Assembly: GCA_024763135.1 (NCBI GenBank)
Contig: JANTGD010000268.1
Coordinates: 1 to 5,404, forward strand
Length of the DNA: 5,404 bases
Reading direction: 5' to 3'
Source of the DNA: Thiotrichales bacterium
GTDB lineage: Bacteria > Pseudomonadota > Gammaproteobacteria > UWMA-0217
Below are positions 1-5,048 of the stretch, piece after piece (position 1 is the first letter of the stretch; every line of letters begins with the position of its first letter). A model generated the notes under the pieces. That model ran no database searches and was not told the DNA's origin. It saw only the letters and a program-made list of their open reading frames with translations. The position numbers were made by a program, and so were the translations under genes.

Positions 1-102
1 TTTGAAATGCTTAAACCCGCAAATAGCGTGGTTGAAAATGTGTTTCCAGTGGCCCGTAGAGATGCGGTTTACAGATCCAGATCAGCATACCGATATAAAT
101 AG
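1..102 (+). CDS. Possible C-terminal end of an unidentified gene entering from the left
   Basis: Frame 1 is open from the first base for 33 codons and stops with TAG at 100-102. The encoded tail is rich in valine and arginine and ends in SAYRYK. I do not recognise a family. The main support is position: a good intrinsic terminator begins 56 bases after the stop, as expected for the end of a transcription unit. Frame 2 is also open here (to 196), but it would run through that terminator, so frame 1 is preferred. With only 33 residues visible, coding status cannot be settled and no function is proposed. Confidence 0.3.
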   Translation, partial: FEMLKPANSVVENVFPVARRDAVYRSRSAYRYK

Positions 103-157
103 GCGATTTTGCGCCGCAAGATGCCGTGTTACGAATTCATCAGAGCTGCCTTTACTG

Positions 158-180
158 GCCGTAGTGCTGCGGCGGTTTTT
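158..180 (+). terminator. Rho-independent terminator
   Basis: GCCGTA (158-163) pairs with TGCGGC (168-173), a 6-bp GC-rich stem with one T-G wobble, around the 4-base loop GTGC. After two G bases it is followed by TTTTT at 176-180, and a second T-run occurs near 185. It is oriented for plus-strand transcription and would end a unit entering from the left. It also isolates the permease gene at 549 from upstream readthrough. Confidence 0.5.
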
Positions 181-271
181 AATACTTTTGGTGTGATTCG
201 ATCCGCTGACTCACCACGATCTGCCATTGCGGCCACCCCCGAATACCGTGACCTTAGACATTTGTAGCGAC

Positions 272-496
272 TCAGCTCACTTCTGGATTGCGCCAGCTAC
301 GCGTTAAAGGGGCATTAACGGCTTGTAAACGGGCATTGTTCGCTTTGATCCGACGTATTTCAGGGGCAATCTGAGTCGTTACTAAATAGATGACCGCTCG
401 CCGAGTAGTTACAGGCATTTTATCAATCGACTGGTTGAGCAGATCTTCGTTATCGGGACTAAGCGCCTGCCGGGCATGATGCGCTGGTACGTGCAC
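272..496 (-). CDS. Weak candidate small protein of unknown function
   Basis: This 74-codon minus-strand frame starts with GTG at 494-496 and stops with TGA at 272-274. The frame stays open further upstream, so the start is uncertain; an internal ATG at codon 27 is an alternative. The predicted protein has a plausible helical, basic stretch around IRRIKANNARLQAV and no cysteine. I recognise no family, signal peptide or membrane segment. No Shine-Dalgarno lies at a usable distance from the GTG: an AGGAGG (complement of 520-525) is about 23 bases away. It is listed because it is the only frame in 181-548 whose composition looks mildly protein-like. It could equally be non-coding. Confidence 0.22.
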   Translation of the reverse strand: MHVPAHHARQALSPDNEDLLNQSIDKMPVTTRRAVIYLVTTQIAPEIRRIKANNARLQAVNAPLTRSWRNPEVS

Positions 497-536
497 GCGA
501 GAATGCGTAGGATGCGCAGCCTCCTGGAAGGTTTTT

Positions 537-541
537 AGGAG
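537..541 (+). promoter_or_regulatory. Shine-Dalgarno deciding a TTG start
   Basis: AGGAG at 537-541 lies 7 bases before TTG at 549-551. No ATG in this frame occurs nearby that would leave the first membrane helix of the permease intact. The site therefore supports the unusual TTG initiation codon. Confidence 0.6.
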
Positions 542-548
542 TTTCCGC

Positions 549-1268
549 TTGACTCACAGTCCGCAAGTTATCCCCATTACTCACCTGGCACTTGGTTTTA
601 TACCCGCACTGCTGGTGATCTATGTGATTTTCCATTGGCAGCTGGAATGGAAGAACGCGCTCTATGCTGTTGCCCGGATGTTGTTACAGCTGTTGTTGGT
701 CGGCTATTTTTTGGCCTATTTGTTTGGCTTGAATCACCCGCTGGTTATGCTGTTGGTGCTTGCAATCATGGTAGGTATTTCCAGTTGGATTGCACTGCGC
801 ACTGTTGAAGAAGATCGGCACCAGTTACTTGGATTTGCATACTTGAGCATTGGCCTGGGAGGCGGTTTGACGCTGGTGCTGGTCATCTTCGGTGTGCTGC
901 GGGTTGCGCCTTGGTACGAGCCAAGATTCCTGATTCCGCTGGCCGGAATGATTTTCGCCAATGCCATGACGACGGTCAGCCTGGCAGCTGAGCGCTACTA
1001 TGCAGAGCGTAAGCAAGGGCAGGACTATGCGAGGGCGCGTGCGGCTGCGTACAAGGCCTCGATGATTCCCATTACCAATTCGTTGTTTGCCGTGGGATTG
1101 GTGGCATTGCCTGGGATGATGACCGGTCAAATACTTTCAGGTGTTTCGCCTTTGATTGCGGCGCGCTACCAGATTATGGTGATGGCGATGCTGTTTGGCG
1201 CATCAGGTTTGTCCTCGGCACTGTTTCTCGTATTATTGCGCCGGCGTTTAAGTTCTGATCCTCAGTGA
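549..1268 (+). CDS. FetB/YbbM-family (UPF0014) ABC-type permease with a short cytoplasmic loop
   Basis: This is an inner-membrane permease of the UPF0014 family, whose E. coli member FetB (YbbM) works with the ATPase FetA in iron export. The 239-residue protein has about seven hydrophobic segments, near residues 10-30, 40-60, 65-85, 95-118, 127-148, 170-195 and 205-232. Family signatures are visible: ARMLLQLLLVGY (42-53), IPLAGMIFANAM (129-140), ALPGMMTGQILSG (186-198) and YQIMVM (207-212). The TTG start is set by AGGAG 7 bases upstream. Between SLAAERYY and ASMIP, the loop that in E. coli FetB carries the LGAT...A coupling-type motif appears roughly 15 residues shorter, and no such motif is seen. 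No partner ATPase gene lies in the window. Membership of the family is secure. Iron transport, or any ABC function, is inference, so the symbol fetB is withheld. Confidence 0.88.
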   Translation: MTHSPQVIPITHLALGFIPALLVIYVIFHWQLEWKNALYAVARMLLQLLLVGYFLAYLFGLNHPLVMLLVLAIMVGISSWIALRTVEEDRHQLLGFAYLSIGLGGGLTLVLVIFGVLRVAPWYEPRFLIPLAGMIFANAMTTVSLAAERYYAERKQGQDYARARAAAYKASMIPITNSLFAVGLVALPGMMTGQILSGVSPLIAARYQIMVMAMLFGASGLSSALFLVLLRRRLSSDPQ

Positions 1269-1289
1269 CAAGCCGGCAAAGATTTTTTG

Positions 1290-1475
1290 TTAACCCGGCA
1301 CCATAACAGACCGTATTCAGAGCCTCAGGCATTTCCCCCTATCAAGGCGCATGCCGCAGGCGATGGTTGCTCCCTTGGCAAGGCAGGCAACGCCGAGAGG
1401 GGAGGTGCCTGAGGCTCCTAACTGATTATTGAAGACAGGCCGTGCTGAGCGCGACATAGTATGGCGCCGGGTTAA
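1290..1475. repeat. Nested inverted-repeat element with TTAA at both ends
   Basis: The outer arms are 1290-1305 (TTAACCCGGCACCATA) and 1460-1475. They match as inverted repeats at 15 of 16 positions, the exception being A1300 opposite C1465. Both ends carry TTAA. A second, longer inverted repeat (1320-1338 with 1399-1417) and two smaller ones lie inside. The whole stretch is 186 bases, sits downstream of the permease stop, and contains no credible gene. It could be a short non-autonomous mobile element with TTAA target duplications, a REP/BIME-like palindrome, or DNA for a structured RNA. The sequence alone does not decide. Confidence 0.7.
1320..1417. repeat. Long inner hairpin of the nested repeat; candidate structured RNA
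   Basis: GAGCCTCAGGCA at 1320-1331 pairs perfectly with 1406-1417. The stem continues through two T-G pairs (1332-1333 with 1404-1405), T-A, and CCCC with GGGG to give 19 bp. Inside are GGCG (1359-1362) with CGCC (1391-1394), or alternatively GTTGC (1366-1370) with GCAAC (1387-1391), and then CCTT (1373-1376) with AAGG (1380-1383) around a GGC loop. The wobble pairs favour folding of plus-strand RNA for this inner stem. No T-run follows 1417, so it is not a standard terminator. I recognise no named RNA family. Confidence 0.6.
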
Positions 1476-1691
1476 TAGCCCAGTCATTTCCCTGTTACCG
1501 CCTTGCCCGGTTGTCGCATCCGCTGCACTTGGGGTCGCTACGAGGGCGCCGATGTTTCGAGTCATACGAGAGTGACTATGCTCAATACAGGCGCTTGGAG
1601 ATCGATGTCGGGGGCTGGCGTGCTCATTGACAAGGCAGTGTGTCTTGGCTTTCGACTGCTTTTTAAAGAATAGCCCGATTCCTTTTTAACA

Positions 1692-1707
1692 GGTTGTTGA
1701 AAAACTC
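1692..1707 (+). repeat. Left arm of a distant inverted-repeat pair, IS-end-like
   Basis: GGTTGTTGAAAAACTC at 1692-1707 matches the reverse complement of 5033-5048 at 14 of 16 positions. The GGCTGTTGAAAAA type of sequence recalls ends I associate with several bacterial IS families. It lies 103 bases upstream of the first gene of the bracketed cluster. No transposase and no clear target duplication are visible, so it may be a coincidental match or a remnant. Confidence 0.35.
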
Positions 1708-1731
1708 TCAGCTGGCACGATCCAGCGTTAA

Positions 1732-1760
1732 TTGTGGCTCAAACTGAATGGGGCTTTACT
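1732..1760 (+). promoter_or_regulatory. Weak candidate sigma-70 promoter for the redox gene pair
   Basis: TTGTGG (1732-1737) and TTTACT (1755-1760) are separated by 17 bases. They match the consensus boxes at 3 of 6 and 4 of 6 positions. A start near 1767 would leave a leader of about 44 bases before 1811. The match is poor and is offered only because of its position and spacing. Confidence 0.22.
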
Positions 1761-1810
1761 AGGGAGTGTCTTGGTCAAACTGTTTCTACCGTCACGATTG
1801 CGAGGGATGA

Positions 1811-2452
1811 ATGGATGTCGATCATGAGTCAGGCATTAGAAAGGTGACTGCAGACGGGCGTATATGTCGAACAGCTGTAATGAGGTTGTGCATGGTCTTA
1901 CTGAGCTTAGGCTTATTGGTTTACTTCATGACTTCGGTGCATGCCGCTCAGTTACAACGCGTTACCGAACGCACGGGTGCGAGTCTCTGGGAAACCACAA
2001 CCCAGGGTGTTTATTTTTCACTGACGCAGTTGTTGCCCGAACAAGTGCGGGCTTTTTATGTCAATCGGGGTTTTACGCTCAAACAGATTGAACCCTACGC
2101 TTCCGCCTGTGTTTTTATGGCGGTGCTACGCAACGACACCGCGCCGGGGACGGTGCATTTCGTACAGAATCGCTGGACTGTGTTAGCGTCGGGCCAGCCG
2201 CTCGCATTGATGCCGGTTGAAACCTGGGTAACGCGTCTCCAGAACAGCGAAGGCATTACTCCGGCGGCACTGATCGCCTTCCGCTGGGCACAGTTTCCAC
2301 AAGAGCAGCGTTACGCTCCGGGCGGTGATTGGAATCAAGGGATGCTCGCCCTCGATTTGCCGCCAGCGAGCCAATTCGATTTACAGCTGCGCTGGGAGGT
2401 CGCGGGAAAGGACTATGTTGCAACGTTACGGGGGATCACCTGTGCGAATTAG
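1811..2452 (+). CDS. Exported protein of unknown family with two cysteines, paired with a TlpA-like thioredoxin
   Basis: This 213-residue protein is not recognised. A hydrophobic segment at residues 25-41 is followed by TSVHA-AQ, a good signal peptidase I site after Ala45, so the mature protein of about 168 residues should be periplasmic. The mature part has exactly two cysteines, Cys100 (in ASACVF) and Cys211 (third from the end), well placed for a disulfide. It also has several aromatic motifs, such as QNRWTVL and FRWAQF. ATG 1811 has GAGGG at 1802-1806, 4 bases upstream, but gives a long 23-residue lead before MRLCMVLL. ATG 1880 would give a more typical signal peptide but lacks a clear ribosome binding site. 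The thioredoxin gene overlaps its end, so the two are probably translated together. A role as redox substrate or partner of that thioredoxin is inference. Confidence 0.75.
   Translation: MDVDHESGIRKVTADGRICRTAVMRLCMVLLSLGLLVYFMTSVHAAQLQRVTERTGASLWETTTQGVYFSLTQLLPEQVRAFYVNRGFTLKQIEPYASACVFMAVLRNDTAPGTVHFVQNRWTVLASGQPLALMPVETWVTRLQNSEGITPAALIAFRWAQFPQEQRYAPGGDWNQGMLALDLPPASQFDLQLRWEVAGKDYVATLRGITCAN
2430..2435 (+). promoter_or_regulatory. Shine-Dalgarno inside the upstream gene supporting GTG 2442
   Basis: GGGGGA at 2430-2435 lies 6 bases before GTG at 2442, within the last codons of the preceding gene. An alternative, AGAGGG at 2451-2456, lies 9 bases before ATG 2466. The first is preferred because starting at 2442 gives the signal peptide a basic beginning (MRIRGYQW). 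Confidence 0.4.
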
Positions 2453-2987
2453 AGGGTACCAATGGATGTTTGTGGGGTGGCTTGTATTCGTTGGCATGGC
2501 GCTCCCAAGCCACGCCGATGATCAGCCTCCACTGACTCACCAATTGAAGAGTGTTTCCGAATCGCCGCCAGCACCGGCATTGCGTTTGCACGATTTGGAG
2601 GATGAGGTGGTGGCTATCGGGCAATTCAAGGGACGAGTGGTGGTGGTTAACTTTTGGGCGACCTGGTGCCCGCCTTGCCGCAGAGAAATGGGCTCCCTGC
2701 AACGTTTGTATCAGGCGACAAAAGACCAGGGGCTTGAAATCCTCGCCGTGAATATTGGCGAGGATCAAGATACAGTATTTGCGTTTTTAGGCGAGATCGA
2801 GCCCACGCCTAGTTTTCCGATGCTCTTTGATCAGGAAGCTGCATCCTTGGCTGCCTGGGGGGTGCGTGGTTTACCGACCACATTTATTGTGCGGCCGAAC
2901 GGACGCATCGCTTACCGTGCGGTCGGGGGCAGGGAGTTCGATCACCCGGAAATTCAAGCGAAAATCAAGGCTCTAATGGATCAATAG
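2442..2987 (+). CDS. TlpA/ResA-type exported thioredoxin (thiol-disulfide reductase)
   Basis: This protein should exchange disulfides in the periplasm, as members of the TlpA/ResA/CcmG group do for cytochrome c or copper-site assembly. From GTG 2442 it has 181 residues. A signal peptide with hydrophobic core FVGWLVFVGMAL ends at SHA (Ala25). The thioredoxin fold follows, with VVVNFWATWCPPCRREM carrying the CPPC site (Cys76, Cys79). The conserved cis-proline is in RGLPTTF (Pro145), and NGRIAYRAVGG lies near the end, so all key residues are present. Three starts are possible: ATG 2415, GTG 2442 and ATG 2466. GTG 2442 is chosen for its ribosome binding site and basic n-region, and gives an 11-base overlap with the preceding gene, which suggests translational coupling. 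Its end overlaps the convergent ATPase gene by 7 bases. The physiological partner is not known; the upstream two-cysteine protein is the obvious candidate. Confidence 0.9.
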   Translation: MRIRGYQWMFVGWLVFVGMALPSHADDQPPLTHQLKSVSESPPAPALRLHDLEDEVVAIGQFKGRVVVVNFWATWCPPCRREMGSLQRLYQATKDQGLEILAVNIGEDQDTVFAFLGEIEPTPSFPMLFDQEAASLAAWGVRGLPTTFIVRPNGRIAYRAVGGREFDHPEIQAKIKALMDQ

Positions 2988-4849
2988 CTGCCGAGTTTTG
3001 TCGTGACTTGCTGCTTGAGTTGCAGTAAAGCAGCGTTGTCGGGCGATGTGTAGAGTCCTTCCTCGATACTACCGAGTGCGGCCTTGAGCGCATTACCTTG
3101 TATTTGTTTCAGTGCCAGTTGTTCGAAGGTCTTGGCGATCGCCGCTAAGCCCGCCTTGGCTGCCTCATTGTGTGGATCGATGGCAAGGATCTGTTGATAG
3201 GTTTCGCGTGCATTGTCCCCTGGGGGGCCGTATCGGTTGCCGCGATCAATCTGCGCGGCGGCTACCTTCAGCAACGTGTCGATTTCATGCTGTGCGGGTG
3301 CTGGTGATGAGTGTGGTGTGTTGGGGCGATAGGCTGCAGGTACCTCGACCAGTTCTTTGTCCTTAGAGGCCGGGGGCTGGCTCGCAATGGGGGGAGGCTC
3401 CAGCTGGTTATCTGCGAGGTTTCCGTCTGCAATCTCGTTGACCTCAGGAGCGGTTCCAGCTGAGGTAGGTGTCTGCTGGCTGACGACGGCCACGGTTGGC
3501 TTGGCTTCTTGCGATTTGAGTGCCCAAAACAATGTCGTAGGAATCAAAACGCCCAAAGCGGCTGCCACAGATAGCCAACGCATCAGGGGAATCTCCGCTT
3601 GTGTGCTCACTTTGGAAAAGTGCTCGCGGTTAGCCCGTTCGGATGTGGCGCTCTTCTTGAGCTGTTTTTCCAGCGCATCCGCTTCGTCCATGGGTAATAG
3701 GGGCGCGTCATTGAGTGAGGTCAGCAAGACTGTGACAGACACGCCGCCGATCCACAGGACCGAGCCGTTGCGCAGCACACCTTTGACGCGTGTTTTACCA
3801 TTGACGGTCACCGGATTGGCAGGATTGACATTGGTAAAATGAATTTCCCCCGATTTGAATTCGAGGAATACATGGCGACGACTGACCGTGCGGTCTTTAA
3901 GCACCACTTCACACTCATCGCTGCGGCCTATCCAGAGATGTGCCTTGTCGAAACGCGTGGGTTCAAGTAAAGGCCGATTGTCGCTGTAGGCCGCGATCTG
4001 GATAAGCGCAGGCTCTGCATAGCTATCAGCGCTGTGGTCCTGATAATAATCTAGCAACGGCTTGTGTTCGCAGAGAAAATGTTGCCAGGATGAGCCCAAC
4101 AGTAACTTCCGCAGACGACAAGGTGGGGTGTCAGTGTCGTTGCTTTCGGTGATGTGCCGTAATGCTGCGGATAAGTTAGCCAGGGCAAGGGGAAAGCCGC
4201 CAGAAAAGTAATGCAGTGTGGCGGCCTCAATGTCTGTAATGGCCATAGGCTGCTCATCGTCTTGTTGACTGAGAAAGCTGAGATAGTCCTTTGATTCCTG
4301 GTCTGTAAAAGGGGCCAGTTCTAAGTTTGATTCAATGTGCTCCTTAAGTTCTGATAGCTCCTCATAGTCGAGTACATTCAGTAGGTTGTGATCTCCTTTG
4401 AGAAAAATTCTCAAAAGCGGCTGGGCATCAATGACAAAGCCCGCCAGCGTTTGGATCAATAGTAGAGTGTCATTCGGTAATTGCTCTGCATGATCGATAC
4501 AGAGCATGACACGATTATTGTTTTTGGCATGGGTCTTGAGCGCGCTGTGTGTGCGTTCGAACTTGCGTCCAAAGCGACCTTTGGCTTGTGGTACACGGAG
4601 GGTCTCGAGGATTTCGTCCAGCAGCGCTTCCGGCGTCAGATGCGGATTCGAAACAGAGATATAGCGGGTTTTTTCGCTCCGAAGTTCTTTGAGCAGTTGC
4701 CCCAGAAACGTTTTGCCTGTGCCATCGGGACCGACGACGAGCATGACATTGTGCTCCGTGCCATCCACCAAGGTGGCCATTTGCTGGAGCGCTGTTTTCT
4801 GCGTGTGGCCAAGATAATTTGTATAAAGCGCGTCTGATATGTCAGTCAT
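2981..4849 (-). CDS. Membrane protein with ExeA-like AAA ATPase, FHA domain and periplasmic TPR-like domain
   Basis: The start is taken at ATG 4849 (622 residues). A GTG at 4897 would add 16 residues but has no good ribosome binding site; GGCGGG sits 4 bases before the ATG. In order, numbered from that ATG: an ATPase domain with Walker A GPDGTGKT (40-47) and a Walker B-type strand VMLCIDHAEQL (114-124); an FHA domain at about 302-380 with WIGRSDE (306-312), TVSRRHV (321-327) and VNG (349-351); one membrane helix at about 424-444; a proline-rich linker to about 520; and TPR-like helices at about 525-616, including QQILAIDPHNEAAKAGLAAI. The layout implies a cytoplasmic ATPase and phosphothreonine-binding half and a periplasmic protein-binding half, like ExeA/GspA-type proteins but with FHA and TPR modules. 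The usual Walker B glutamate is replaced by His120. The biological role is not known. No kinase or secretion gene is seen nearby. Confidence 0.88.
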   Translation of the reverse strand: MTDISDALYTNYLGHTQKTALQQMATLVDGTEHNVMLVVGPDGTGKTFLGQLLKELRSEKTRYISVSNPHLTPEALLDEILETLRVPQAKGRFGRKFERTHSALKTHAKNNNRVMLCIDHAEQLPNDTLLLIQTLAGFVIDAQPLLRIFLKGDHNLLNVLDYEELSELKEHIESNLELAPFTDQESKDYLSFLSQQDDEQPMAITDIEAATLHYFSGGFPLALANLSAALRHITESNDTDTPPCRLRKLLLGSSWQHFLCEHKPLLDYYQDHSADSYAEPALIQIAAYSDNRPLLEPTRFDKAHLWIGRSDECEVVLKDRTVSRRHVFLEFKSGEIHFTNVNPANPVTVNGKTRVKGVLRNGSVLWIGGVSVTVLLTSLNDAPLLPMDEADALEKQLKKSATSERANREHFSKVSTQAEIPLMRWLSVAAALGVLIPTTLFWALKSQEAKPTVAVVSQQTPTSAGTAPEVNEIADGNLADNQLEPPPIASQPPASKDKELVEVPAAYRPNTPHSSPAPAQHEIDTLLKVAAAQIDRGNRYGPPGDNARETYQQILAIDPHNEAAKAGLAAIAKTFEQLALKQIQGNALKAALGSIEEGLYTSPDNAALLQLKQQVTTKLGSY

Positions 4850-5032
4850 ATTGCCCGCCGGTGTTCGTGTTTGAGAAATCGTAGAGACTCGGCTCACTCT
4901 TGTCGTTTTTCCGATGCCTTTCGCTGTGCGAGCGCTAGTAGGCTGTAAAAAGACTAGGGGTACGGTTCTGTGTTAAAAATCGGCTCACACTGCGCTTTGG
5001 CACCGATTGTTACCTGGCCTAAAGCGATCCGT
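4850..5032. other. Upstream region of the ATPase gene, no clear promoter
   Basis: The 183 bases between the chosen ATG and the possible repeat arm should contain the minus-strand promoter, but I see no convincing -35/-10 pair. TCGGCTCAC occurs twice in direct orientation, ending at 4896 and 4988, and might be a chance repeat or a binding site. The terminator-like hairpin at 4973-5013 also falls here. Confidence 0.3.
4973..5013 (-). terminator. Possible minus-strand terminator or attenuator upstream of the ATPase gene
   Basis: Reading the minus strand, AATCGG (complement of 5003-5008) pairs with CCGATT (complement of 4978-4983) around a 19-base loop. It is followed directly by TTTTAAC, a short T-run. 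The stem can extend imperfectly to 9 of 11 positions. It would end minus-strand transcription arriving from beyond 5013, or act in the leader of the ATPase gene if the promoter lies further upstream. The large loop and short stem make this weak. Confidence 0.28.
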
Positions 5033-5048
5033 GAGTGTTTCAACAGCC
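5033..5048 (-). repeat. Right arm of a distant inverted-repeat pair, IS-end-like
   Basis: GAGTGTTTCAACAGCC at 5033-5048 is the inverted partner of 1692-1707 (14 of 16). Its reverse complement begins GGCTGTTGAAA, closer than the left arm to the IS-end-like sequence. It is followed on the outside by CG and a run of nine A bases. The flanks at the two arms show no matching target duplication. Confidence 0.35.

Larger units (their letters stand above)
1476..1810. other. Intergenic stretch without a credible gene
   Basis: No reading frame here is convincing. A minus-strand frame that crosses the region (1317-1565) reads through both arms of the large hairpin and is rejected. The visible contents are a possible repeat arm at 1692-1707, a small hairpin at 1711-1726 (GCTGG, loop CACGAT, CCAGC), a weak promoter-like pair at 1732-1760, and the ribosome binding site of the next gene at 1802-1806. 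Confidence 0.5.

Noticed and set aside
2..196. 64-codon plus-strand frame starting with TTG
   Set aside because: It reads straight through the terminator hairpin at 158-180, has no ribosome binding site in view, and its product resembles no protein I know. Frame 1 ending at 102 fits the terminator better.
520..525. Strong minus-strand Shine-Dalgarno (AGGAGG)
   Set aside because: No ATG, GTG or TTG follows at 5-10 bases on the minus strand, so it is probably coincidental.
825..1130. 101-codon minus-strand frame
   Set aside because: It is the antisense shadow of the permease gene, whose family signature motifs are on the plus strand in this interval.
1271..1300. Intrinsic terminator right after the permease gene
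   Set aside because: GCCGG and CCGGC can pair, but the T-run sits inside the loop rather than after the stem.
1290..1475. Integron attC site
   Set aside because: The nested repeats superficially resemble attC, but I could not find the RYYYAAC and GTTRRRY core boxes at the ends, and no integrase or cassette array is present.
1317..1565. 82-codon minus-strand frame in the intergenic region
   Set aside because: It passes through both arms of the long hairpin and one outer arm, and its composition is not protein-like.
3357..3842. 161-codon plus-strand frame
   Set aside because: It lies wholly opposite the ATPase gene, whose domain motifs are clear. The product is low-complexity and lacks recognisable motifs.
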